Assembly (NCBI RefSeq): GCF_030296595.1
Contig: NZ_AP027731.1
Span: 1,240,001-1,304,000 of the forward strand
Direction of reading: 5' to 3'
Origin: Naasia aerilata
GTDB lineage: Bacteria > Actinomycetota > Actinomycetes > Actinomycetales > Microbacteriaceae
Length of the DNA: 64,000 bases
A program made the translations under genes and the position numbers. Below the pieces are notes generated by a model that saw only the letters and a program-made list of their open reading frames with translations, was not told the origin of the DNA and did not search any database. Below, in pieces: positions 24,754-33,510 of this stretch (its first letter is position 1; each line of letters opens with the position of its first letter).

Positions 24754-26969
24754 ATGGCGGCTCTCGAAGGAATGCGGGTGCTCGACTTCGGGCACTGGAT
24801 CGCGGGCCCCCTGACCGCACAGCTGCTCGCGGAGCAGGGTGCCGACGTGGTTCGCATCGACAGGCCCGGTGCCGTCGACGTGCGGCGCGACGCGTACCTC
24901 CAGCGCAACAAGACGCGAGTCACCTTGAACCTGAAGGAGGCCGGAGACCTCGCCGCCGCGACGGAGCTGGCGGAGACGGCAGACGTGCTCATCGAGAACT
25001 TCCGGCCCGGAGTGCTGGACCGCCTAGGACTGTCCGCTGACGTCCTTCGTGCCGCCAACCCGCGTCTGGTCTACGCCTCGCTCCCTGGCTTCGCGGCGGC
25101 CGACCCCCGTGCGCAGGTGGCCGGCTGGGAGGGGGTGATCGCCGCGGCCACCGGGAACTGTCGCGTGCGGGTAGGAGAGGCGCCGACTGATTGGGACATG
25201 ACGAGGCCCACCTACCCATCGCTTCCTCTGGCGTCGAACTTCGCCGCCATCCTCACCGCCACGGCGGTCGTCGCCGCGCTGGTCGACCGCGAGACGAGCG
25301 GCGTCGGGGCCCGCATCGAGGTTCCCCTGTTCGACGCCACGTTCGAGCTGATCGGCGGCGCCGGTGCCTACTCGAAGGCACGTGGGTACCGCATCGAGGA
25401 TCCATTGGTGGCCAATGGCAGCGGCACCTATGAGTGCGCGGACGGTGAGTTCGTCCAGTTTAACCCCATCGGCGCGACGATGCGATTCCTCACCTGGTTC
25501 CTCGATGCGGCGGGAGAGCCGGCCTGGGTCGGCGAAGGTCTCGGACTCGCATCCTCATATGCAGCGGATCCTTCGCTGGCGGCGACGCTGCGTGTGCGCC
25601 TCACCGAGCTCTTCCGCACGCGCCCGGCGCAGGAATGGGAGGACATCGGGCGCGCGGCCGGCGTTCCGCTGTGCCGCATCCGCACGTCCGCGGAGTGGCT
25701 CGAGAACGAGCACGCCCGGGCCTCCCTGCAGGTCCTCGAGGCCGACGACCCTGAGTGGGGCCGGCGCTGGGTAGCGGGCTCGCCCGTCCACTTGAGCGCG
25801 ACCCCGAGCGTCCAGCCTCGCCCCCGCGCTCTACCGGGAGCGACCGACGTGCCTCCCGCGCACCGACCGGAGATGGTCAACCCTGCGGTGCCGAAGCTCA
25901 TGCGGGAGATCCGCGTCGTGGATCTCACGCAGATCCTCGCGGGGCCGAGCGCCGGCAGGATGCTCGCCGAATACGGGGCCGCCGTCGTCAAGGTGAACGC
26001 GCCCCAGCGCCCCATCGAAGCGCACGGCGTCGTGAACCGCGGCAAGGCGTCGATCCTCATCGACCTGCAGCGCACCGAGGGTCAGGCGCTGCTCTGGGAG
26101 CTCATCGAGCAGGCGGACGTGCTCACGCAGAACTTCCCTGAGGGCACAGCGGAACGATACGGCTTCGGGTTCCATCACGTGCACGCCCGGCGGCCCGACC
26201 TCGTCTACGTCTCGGTCAGCTGCTACGGCTACCAGGGGCCATGGTCGCGCGGGCGGGGCTACGAGGTCCAGGGCCAGGCCGTCACCGGGATCATGGAGCG
26301 TACCGGCCGTGGGGAAAGCCGGCGGTGCTGGGTCCGTACAATCCCCTGGACTACGGGACCGGCACCATGGCGGCGTTCGCGGCGGTGCTCGGTGTCTTCC
26401 ATCGCACCCGCAGCGGCGAGGGGCAGCATGTCTCGACATCTCTCGCCCAGGTCGGGACCTTCCACCAGGCCAGCATGCTCTTCTCCGACGCGGTCACCGA
26501 CGGTGCAGCCGGACGCGATTCCCTCGGTCCGAGCGACCTGCAGCGATTCCACCGTGCGTCGGACGGCTGGTTCTTCGTCGGTGCGACGGAGGAACAGCGG
26601 GAAGCCCTCTCGTCCTTTCCGTCCTTCCAAGGCGACACCGTGGAGCGCTGGGTGGGTGAGCTGCGCGCGGTGGGCATCGGAGCCCACGCCGTAGTCGCCT
26701 TGCCGGAGCTCTTCGACGACCCCTACGTGGTGAGCACCGGGCTGAGACTGGAGCAGGAGTCGAACGAGGTGGGTCGAGTGACCATGCCGGGGCCCGTCGT
26801 GACCGTGGACGGCCGCCGACTGGCGCCCGGGAAGGTGGCTAACGCGCCCGGCAGCGATGCGGTCGAGGTCCTGGCCCGCATCCAGCGCGACCACGAGCTC
26901 GCGAAGCTCGCCGCAACCTGGGTCGTGCAGTTGGAAGGACTGCCTCGAGGATGGCCATACCCGTCCTGA
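24754..26969 (+). CDS. Tandem CaiB/BaiF family CoA transferase (frame broken)
   Basis: About 738 residues, two class III CoA-transferase units in one chain. Each begins with the family signature: LEGMRVLDFGHWIAGPLTAQ (residue 3) and IRVVDLTQILAGPSAGRML (about 385), each with its NK/RGK segment (QRNKTRVTLNL; NRGKASILIDL). Most family members are about 400 residues and act as dimers, so this fusion carries both protomers. The frame breaks near 26309; an added G gives RTGRWGKPAVLGP. ATG 24754 has GTAGGAGG upstream. It probably moves CoA between a C4/C5 acid and another acyl group. Confidence 0.88.
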
Positions 26970-26970
26970 T

Positions 26971-26985
26971 AGATTCGAATATGCG
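26971..26985. promoter_or_regulatory. GntR operator candidate upstream of GntR gene
   Basis: The 15-mer AGATTCGAATATGCG is identical to 27791-27805. It lies just past the CoA-transferase stop and 25 bp before the GntR start, suggesting autoregulation. Confidence 0.65.
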
Positions 26986-27010
26986 GGTCTCTTCCGCACC
27001 GGAGGTCACA

Positions 27011-27768
27011 GTGGTTGCTCGAGACGACAACGCCCTGGGGGTCACCTACCCGACCGTGCCGACGTCCTTCGCCCGAAGCGGGTCCGTCAAGAAGACGATG
27101 GCGATCGAGGTCCGTGAGCGAATGCGCTCCGACATCCTGGCCGCGCGTCTCGTGCCGGGCCAGCGGCTGATGTTCGCCGACCTGAGCGAACGCTATGGCG
27201 TGAGCGTCGGTGTGACGCGTGAAGCCCTCACCTGGCTCTCCAGCCAGGGTCTGGTCCAGGCGAGCGCCCATCAGGGGTACATCGTCACTCCCTCTCGATT
27301 CCGGACCTCACCGAGCTCACCCAGACGCGCGTGCTGGTGGAGCCGCTCGTGCTGAGGATGTCGTTCGAGGCCGGCGGCACCGACTGGGAGGGCGATGTCA
27401 TCTCCGCCCACCACATCCTGTCGCGCACTCCTGCCCCCCACGGGCCCAAGGCCCTGGACGAGCACGCACTCGACACCTGGGCGGAGGCGCACTCCGCGTT
27501 CCACGATGTGCTGTTCGCGGCATGTCCCAACCAGCGGCTGCTCAAGATCGTGCGCCAGCTGGCCGAGGAGGCCGCTATGTATCGCCGGTGGTCGGTGGCG
27601 CTGGTCCTCAGTAACCCCCGGGCGGACAGCGAGCACCGTCAGCTGCTCGACTCCGCGCTCGCCGGAGACTGGGAGCGAGCGGGCGAAGTGCTGCGCACCC
27701 ACATCGAGCACACGCTCGAGATGCTGTCCAACTACGTCGAGGCGCACCCGGACCAGCAGCCGATCTGA
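27011..27768 (+). CDS. GntR family regulator with FCD-like domain (frame broken)
   Basis: About 252 residues. GTG 27011 has GGAGG six bases before it. Winged HTH: VRERMRSDILAARLVPGQRLMFADLSERYGVSVGVTREAL (about 33-72, with gaps). After the break at CCC 27290-27292 the frame continues LSIPDLTELTQTR, and the C-terminus (FHDVLFAACPNQRLLKIV, SEHRQLLDSALAGDW, LRTHIEHT) is an FCD ligand-binding domain with metal-binding His. It probably binds a sugar acid and controls the island through GATTCGAATATGCG sites. Confidence 0.85.
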
Positions 27769-27790
27769 TTGCCGCTGCGTTCCCTCGACA

Positions 27791-27820
27791 AGATTCGAAT
27801 ATGCGACTAGATTCGCAAAT
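27791..27820. promoter_or_regulatory. GntR operator candidate upstream of kinase operon
   Basis: AGATTCGAATATGCG (27791-27805), then a second half-like ATTCGCAAAT (27811-27820), about 30 bp before the first DUF1537 kinase. Confidence 0.65.
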
Positions 27821-27850
27821 AAGTCGGATCGCCACAGTCGAACGGACGCT

Positions 27851-29257
27851 ATGCCCGAACCCTCCGCGCACGACGCAGCAGCGCGGCGCCGTCAGCGCAT
27901 TCGCGCCTGGCGTGCGGCCCACCCCCATCCGCTGGCGATCCTGGATGACGACCCGACAGGGTCCCAGAGCGTGCATTCGGTGGAGGTCGTCACCGTGCTC
28001 GAGCGCGACGAGCTCGCGGCCGCCTTCCGGGAGCCCGCTTCCGTGGCCTTCCTGCTCACCAACACACGGGGCCTGCCGGAATCCAGAGCCGCGGAGCTCA
28101 CGGAGGCCGTGGCGCGGGACCTGCTCGAGCTCGATCCCCTGACGGAGTTCGTCAGTCGGAGCGACTCCACCCTGCGCGGGCATGTGCTCGCGGAGATCGA
28201 GGCGATCGGTGCCCGGCGGCGCGCCGCCACGGGTGCCGGCTTCGACGCCGTCCTCCTCGCGCCGGCCTTCTTCGAAGCGGGCCGCTTCACGCAGGACGAC
28301 GTCCACTACGCGACCCTTGCGGGAGTGCCGGCCCCCGTAGGCGAGACCGAGTTCGCGAAGGACGCCACATTCGGCTACCGGTCCTCCAACCTCCGCGACT
28401 TCCTCGCCGAGAAGAGCGGCGGCCGGATCGACGCCACGGACGTGCTCAGCATCTCGCTCGAGACGATCCGCCGGGGCGGCCCGGACGCCGTGCGGGACCT
28501 CCTGCTCGGCGCGCCCAGCGGGTCGTTCATAGTTGTGAACGGCACGGAGTACTCCGACTTCGAGACCGTGGTGCTGGGTGTCCAGGCGGCGGTCGATGCC
28601 GGTCGCACCTTCCTCTTCCGCACAGGGCCCTCCTTCGTGCGCGCGCTGGCCGGCATCGAGCCGCGCGCCCCGCTCGGCGCCGACGCGATCGGGCATCTCG
28701 CCGGCGGGACGGGGCACGGTCTCGTGGTCGTCGGCTCGCACGTGAGCCAGACGAGCCGCCAGGTGGCCGCCGCCCGCGAGCGCGGTGGACTGCACGAGGT
28801 CGAGCTGAGCGTGCCCCGGGTGGTCGCGGGGGATCGCGCATACCTCCGCGAGCGCGCTGACGCGGTCAGGGCCGCCCTGGCCGACCGCGACGTCCTGCTG
28901 TTCACGAGTCGCGAGCTGGTGACGGGAGCCGATGCCGGAACCAGCCTCGACATCGCGGTCGCCGTCTCCGCCGCCGTCAGCGGCGTCGTAGCGGACGCCC
29001 TGGCCGCACGGCCGGCCTGGGTGGTTGCGAAGGGCGGCATCACCTCGCACGATGTCGCCGTACACGGGCTGGGCATCCGGCGAGCGAGAGTGCTCGGGCA
29101 GATGCTGCCCGGCCAGGTCTCGGTCTTCGAACCGCTCGCGGCACGTGAGGGGGCGGTCGGGATCCCCTTCGTCGTCTTCGCCGGCAACGTGGGCGACGAC
29201 GAGACTCTGGCCGATGTGGTGCAGACCCTGCACTCGGCGCAGCTGGTGGCGCGGTGA
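27851..29257 (+). CDS. Four-carbon acid sugar kinase (DUF1537), first copy
   Basis: 468 residues. DUF1537 N-terminal substrate-binding domain: AILDDDPTGSQSVHSVEVV, FVSRSDSTLRGHV and a C-terminal ATP-binding domain (VVVGSHVSQTSRQ, WVVAKGGITSHDVAVHGLGI). DUF1537 proteins phosphorylate 3-oxo-tetronate (OtnK) or D-threonate (DtnK). The KGGITSHD motif is that of OtnK-like members. It overlaps by GTGA a LtnD-like dehydrogenase, the partner that makes the oxo acid, so OtnK function is likely. OtnC and OtnI are not in the window. Confidence 0.85.
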   Translation: MPEPSAHDAAARRRQRIRAWRAAHPHPLAILDDDPTGSQSVHSVEVVTVLERDELAAAFREPASVAFLLTNTRGLPESRAAELTEAVARDLLELDPLTEFVSRSDSTLRGHVLAEIEAIGARRRAATGAGFDAVLLAPAFFEAGRFTQDDVHYATLAGVPAPVGETEFAKDATFGYRSSNLRDFLAEKSGGRIDATDVLSISLETIRRGGPDAVRDLLLGAPSGSFIVVNGTEYSDFETVVLGVQAAVDAGRTFLFRTGPSFVRALAGIEPRAPLGADAIGHLAGGTGHGLVVVGSHVSQTSRQVAAARERGGLHEVELSVPRVVAGDRAYLRERADAVRAALADRDVLLFTSRELVTGADAGTSLDIAVAVSAAVSGVVADALAARPAWVVAKGGITSHDVAVHGLGIRRARVLGQMLPGQVSVFEPLAAREGAVGIPFVVFAGNVGDDETLADVVQTLHSAQLVAR

Positions 29258-30119
29258 CTCGAGTCGGATGGATCGGCCTGGGGGCCATGGGCGCGCCGAT
29301 GGCGCGCGTCGCCGCCCAGGATCACGAGGTCGTCGCCTATGACATTGCGCCGGGTGCGGCCGCGGCGCTCGCCGACGCCGGCGTCTCCACGGCAGGCTCC
29401 GCCGCCGACGCCGCGCGTGGCGTCGATGTGCTCGCCGTCATGGTGGCGACTCCGGATCAGGTGGAGTCGGTCCTCTTCGGCGAGAACGGCGCCGCGGCCC
29501 ACCTGCCTGCGGACGCGGTCGTGATGGTCATGGGCACAGTCGGGCCGGAGCCCATGGTGGCCTGGTCGGCTGCCCTGCCCCATCTAGTGGACGCCCCGGT
29601 CTCCGGGGGAGTCGCCCGGGCGCAGACCGGGGACCTCCTCATGATGTATTCGGGATCGGACGCCGACGTGCTGCAGACGCAGAGCGTTCGCGCTGCGCTC
29701 GCCTCACGATCCGCCCGCGTGGGCAGTGCGCCCGGCGAGGGCCAGAAGGTGAAGCTCGTCAACCAGCTGCTGTGCGGGTCGCACATCGCCGTCGCCGCGG
29801 AAGCTCTGGCCTTCGCCTCTGCCATGGGGCTGGATACGCGCGCGTGCTGGGAGGTCATCCGCCACGGCGCCGCCGCCTCGTTCATGCTCGACGACCGGGG
29901 GAGAGGATGATCGAGGAGGCCTTCGACCAGCCGCGCAGCGCCATCGACATCTTCGTGAAGGACATGGGCCTCGTGACGGCGGCGGCCGCCGAGGTCGGCG
30001 CGTGGACACCCATCGCCTCCACGGTGGGCGCCCTGTTCCGTACGAGCCACGAGCGCGGCCTGGGGCGCAAGGACGACTCGGCCATCATCACCGTGCTCCG
30101 CGAGCATCCCCTGCCGTGA
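29254..30119 (+). CDS. 3-hydroxyisobutyrate dehydrogenase-family (LtnD-like), frame broken
   Basis: About 288 residues. Rossmann GLGAMGAPMA at the start, APVSGGVARAQTGDL (substrate-binding), GQKVKLVNQLL with the catalytic Lys, and a helical C-terminus. This beta-hydroxyacid dehydrogenase class includes LtnD (L-threonate 2-dehydrogenase). The break is in the five-G run at 29897-29901; one more G gives LDDRGERMIEEAF. GTG 29254 overlaps the kinase stop; the end overlaps the next GTG, so the run is translationally coupled. Confidence 0.85.
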
Positions 30120-31222
30120 CTGTCGCGATCGCGATCATCGCCGACGACCTGTCCGGCGCCGCGGAGACGGTCGGCGCGGTTGCCGGCGGCGCGTTCGCGG
30201 AGCTGCGGCTGATGCCGGCGGCGACGCCATCGACTGCGCCGGTCGTCGCGATCGACACGAATACGCGGGGACGGTCCCAGCACGAGGCGCAGGTCGCGCT
30301 CCGCGAGGCGCTCGCGACTCTGCCGGCCGGCGCGGTCCTCTACAAGAAGATCGATTCGCTCCTGCGGGGCAATCTCTCCTCGGAGGTGGCGCTGCTGCGT
30401 GCGCTGTCGCACCGCATCGTGGTCGTGACCGCGGTACCTCGCGTGGGGCGCACAAGCGTGGGCGGGGTGGTGCACCTGGACGGCGTGCCCCTGCATGAGA
30501 CGTCGGCGTGGGAGCACGAAACTCGACCTGCGCCCTCGAGCACCGCTGCGGCTCTCGGCGTGCCAAGCACGGTGATCTCGGCCGCGACGGTGCGCTCCGC
30601 CGATCTGGGTGCGGCAATGCTGGAGGCCTTCGCCGCAGACCTCGTGGCGGTGTGCGACGCCGAGACGGAGGCCGACCTCGAGCTGATCGCTGCGGCCCTC
30701 GACCCGCGGGCGACCATCGTCGCGGCAGCTGGTCTTGCCCGTGCTCTGGCGCCGCGATTCGCCCTCGCCGCAGGGGTGCCGCGCTTCGCTCCCGGCGCCG
30801 ATCGAGTGGTCACCGTCGTCGGCTCTCAGGCGCCCTCCGCGATCTCTCAGGTCGAGTGCATGGACGCCGTCTGGCACTGCGTTGTGCCGGGTGCGGCGCC
30901 CGACCTCGGCGCCGGCGATGCGGTCGTCACGCTCGCGCCTGGCGAGTGGGCCGGGGACGACCTCGTGCGCGCGTTCACCGCGATCGCGCGCTCGATCCGA
31001 GGTCTTCCCGGCCGCACCGATCTGGTGCTCACCGGAGGGGACACTGCCCGACGGGTGCTCGACGCGCTCGGCGTCGTCTCGCTCTTTCCCGAATACGAGA
31101 TCCAGGACGGCGCAGTGCTCAGCTGCACGGACAACGGATTCGTCGTCGTCACCCGGCCCGGCAGCTATGGGGCGGAGGACGGTCTCCAACGCATCGTCGA
31201 ACACCTGAGAGGCACCGCATGA
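30116..31222 (+). CDS. Four-carbon acid sugar kinase (DUF1537), second copy (DtnK-like)
   Basis: 368 residues, shorter than the first copy. N-terminal IIADDLSGAAETVGAVA and LYKKIDSLLRGN (substrate site), C-terminal VVTVVGSQAPSA, LVLTGGDTARRVLDALGV and RPGSYGAEDGL (nucleotide-binding). The two copies differ strongly, so they are not a recent duplication. It overlaps the PdxA2-like gene by ATGA; DtnK plus PdxA2 is the known pair for D-threonate (kinase then 4-phosphate dehydrogenase), so DtnK is the best guess. Confidence 0.82.
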   Translation: MTVAIAIIADDLSGAAETVGAVAGGAFAELRLMPAATPSTAPVVAIDTNTRGRSQHEAQVALREALATLPAGAVLYKKIDSLLRGNLSSEVALLRALSHRIVVVTAVPRVGRTSVGGVVHLDGVPLHETSAWEHETRPAPSSTAAALGVPSTVISAATVRSADLGAAMLEAFAADLVAVCDAETEADLELIAAALDPRATIVAAAGLARALAPRFALAAGVPRFAPGADRVVTVVGSQAPSAISQVECMDAVWHCVVPGAAPDLGAGDAVVTLAPGEWAGDDLVRAFTAIARSIRGLPGRTDLVLTGGDTARRVLDALGVVSLFPEYEIQDGAVLSCTDNGFVVVTRPGSYGAEDGLQRIVEHLRGTA

Positions 31223-32208
31223 CCGCCCGTCCCACAATCGCGCTCACAATGGGCGACGGCGCCGGCATCGGCCCCGAGGTCTGCCTGGCCGCCGCTTTGC
31301 ATCCCGAGCTCCAGGCCGCCGCGCGGCTCGTCGTCATCGGGGACGCGCGGCGGATGCGCCAGGCCGCCGAGCTCCTCGGCCGACAGGAGGAGATCGCCGC
31401 CGTCAGCAAGGTGGACGACCACGAGCCGGGACGCGTCAACGTGCTCGACCTCGACCTGCTGCCGGAGGACCTCGCCTGGGGCCGGCTCTCCGCCGTCGCG
31501 GGAGACGCGGCGTTCCACTATGTGCGCGTCGCCTGCGAGCTCGCGGTCGCGGGCACTGTGCAGGCCATCGCCACGGCTCCGCTGAACAAGGAGGCGCTGC
31601 ATCTGGGCGGGCATCTGTATCCGGGCCACACGGAGCTCCTGGCATCGCTCACCGGCACCGAGGAGGTGTCGATGCTGCTCTCGACCCCGAAGGTGAAAGT
31701 CATCCACGTCACGACGCACCTGGGGCTCCTCGACGCCATTGCGCGCATCGAACCCGGGCTCGTGGAGCGGACAGCGCGGCGCGGGTACAGTGCGATGCGC
31801 GCTTCGGGCATCGCGCATCCCCGCATCGGGGTGTGTGCGATCAATCCGCACGCAGGCGAGCACGGCCTCTTCGGCTACAACGAGGAGGCGATCAAGATCG
31901 CTCCGGCCGTGGAGCTGCTGAGGGCGGAGGGGATGGACATCGTCGGTCCCCTGCCGGCGGATACGGCCTTCTTCCTCGCTGGACGTGGCGACTACGACCT
32001 CATCGTCGCCATGTACCACGACCAGGGCCACGGCCCGGTGAAGGTGCTCGGCATCGAGGCGGGTACCAACATCACCGTCGGTCTACCCGTCATCCGGACC
32101 TCCGTCGATCACGGCACCGCATTCGACATCGCCGGCAGGGGAATCGCTGACGGCCGCAGCATGATCGAAGCGGTCCGGCAAGCGATCGAGATGTCGGGCC
32201 CCGCGTGA
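31219..32208 (+). CDS. pdxA2: PdxA2-like 4-phospho-threonate/erythronate dehydrogenase
   Basis: 329 residues. PdxA family: IALTMGDGAGIGPEV, ATAPLNKEAL, GHTELLASL, INPHAGEHGLFG and AMYHDQGHGPVKVLG with the zinc-binding His residues. The PdxA2 branch oxidises D-threonate or D-erythronate 4-phosphate and yields DHAP plus CO2. Being coupled with a DUF1537 kinase points to this sugar-acid role rather than pyridoxal synthesis. Confidence 0.88.
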   Translation: MTARPTIALTMGDGAGIGPEVCLAAALHPELQAAARLVVIGDARRMRQAAELLGRQEEIAAVSKVDDHEPGRVNVLDLDLLPEDLAWGRLSAVAGDAAFHYVRVACELAVAGTVQAIATAPLNKEALHLGGHLYPGHTELLASLTGTEEVSMLLSTPKVKVIHVTTHLGLLDAIARIEPGLVERTARRGYSAMRASGIAHPRIGVCAINPHAGEHGLFGYNEEAIKIAPAVELLRAEGMDIVGPLPADTAFFLAGRGDYDLIVAMYHDQGHGPVKVLGIEAGTNITVGLPVIRTSVDHGTAFDIAGRGIADGRSMIEAVRQAIEMSGPA

Positions 32209-32963
32209 GCCGCCCCCTGCTCGACGGCAAGGTCGTGCTCGTGATGGGCGCGAGCTACGGCATCGGTGCCGACGCCGCACGTGTCTTCGCCGAGCACGGG
32301 GCCTCGGTGATGCTGTTCGCCCGAGGCGAGGACGCGCTGCGCACGACAGCCGAGCGAATTCAGCGCACAGGCCCCGATGCGGCGTTCACGGTAGGCGATG
32401 TGTCGGTCGCCGCGGATGTCGCGCGCGCGGTGGATGCGACGGCGGCTCGATTCGGTCGGCTCGACGGGGCGTTCAACTGTGCGGCGATGACTCAGGCGGG
32501 GCTTCTGGACCAGGTGCCGGAGAGCGAGTTCGACCGGATCATGGCGGTGAACGTGAAGGGCACGTGGTTGTGCATGCGGGAGGAGCTGCGCATCATGCGT
32601 GAGGCCGGCGCGGGCTCCATCGTCAATGTGAGCAGCGTCAGCGGCACGCGCGGCGGCTCGGGACTCGGTGCATACAACGCCACGAAGCACGCCGTCATCG
32701 GCCTGACCCGGACGGCAGCGCATGACAACGGCCCGCGGGGCATCCGGGTCAACGCCCTCGCGCCGGGTCCGACCGAGACGCCCATGCTCACGGTGACGCG
32801 CGAGGCGATTCCCGGCGGCGTCGAGGCGCGCATCGCGTCGACGCCGCTGCGCAAGGCGGGAAGCGGAGTGGATGTGGGGCAGGCGGCCGCATGGCTGCTG
32901 AGCGACTCGGCCGGCCACATCAGTGGCATCGTCCTGCCGGTCGATGGCGGCCTCAGCGCGTAG
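32205..32963 (+). CDS. SDR family oxidoreductase
   Basis: 252 residues. Classical SDR: GASYGIGADAARVF (TGxxxGxG), NCAAMTQ, catalytic Ser in VNVSSVSGTRGG, YNATKH (YxxxK), and the C-terminal SGIVLPVDGG. GTG 32205 overlaps the PdxA2 stop, so it ends the five-gene coupled run. It probably oxidises a sugar alcohol or acid of the island; the substrate is not readable. Confidence 0.88.
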   Translation: MSRPLLDGKVVLVMGASYGIGADAARVFAEHGASVMLFARGEDALRTTAERIQRTGPDAAFTVGDVSVAADVARAVDATAARFGRLDGAFNCAAMTQAGLLDQVPESEFDRIMAVNVKGTWLCMREELRIMREAGAGSIVNVSSVSGTRGGSGLGAYNATKHAVIGLTRTAAHDNGPRGIRVNALAPGPTETPMLTVTREAIPGGVEARIASTPLRKAGSGVDVGQAAAWLLSDSAGHISGIVLPVDGGLSA

Positions 32964-32972
32964 TGCCGCCCG

Positions 32973-33465
32973 TCACCACCCGAGCGTGCCCGGAGCCCCT
33001 TGAACGGCCCCACGACGCGCGAGGTGATCCAGCCGCCGTAGAAGCCGCCCTCCTGCGGCACCACCCGCTCACCGTCCACCTCGCAGGAGTCGACAGCGCC
33101 CGGGTAGAGCGAGATGTGGTCGGCGAGCACCTCGAAACCGGGCAGCGGCGTGGGGTAGGTCCAGGCGGCTCGAGGAGCGACGGCATCGCCGGCCACCAGG
33201 TCCAGGTAGGAGGCGCGGCCCTTGTACTCGCACATCGAGGAGCCGCGGGCCGGGCGAAGGAAGCCCTGCGCGAAGGCGGATCGTGGCAGGTAGTACGCGG
33301 GCGGGTGGCTCGTCTCGAGCACCCGGAGCGCCTCGCGCGTGTCGGCGATGACCATCCCGCCCAGGCGCACCACGACCCGCTGGCCGCTCGGCTCGACGCG
33401 GGGAGGGCGCGGGTAGTCCCACACCGACTCCTGGCCGGGACCCGGGGAACGCGAGTGATCGTCAT
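32973..33465 (-). CDS. DUF427 domain protein (two frame breaks)
   Basis: About 164 residues. The repaired start is MTITRVPPGPGQESVWDYPRPPRVEP, here given in two parts: MTITRVPPGPGQES then VWDYPRPPRVEP. Then RVVVRLGGMVIADT, RVLETSHPPAYYLPR, CEYKGRASYLDL and the tail GFYGGWITSRVVGPFKG. DUF427 is a small beta-barrel common in actinobacteria, of unknown function. Breaks are at GGGG 33444-33447 and CCCC 32996-32999; both repair by one base, the second giving GAPGTLGW and a TGA stop. Convergent with the SDR gene. Confidence 0.8.
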
Positions 33466-33510
33466 GGCGTCACGCTAGGCCGATTCGACTGTGCGGACGC
33501 CGACACCCGA

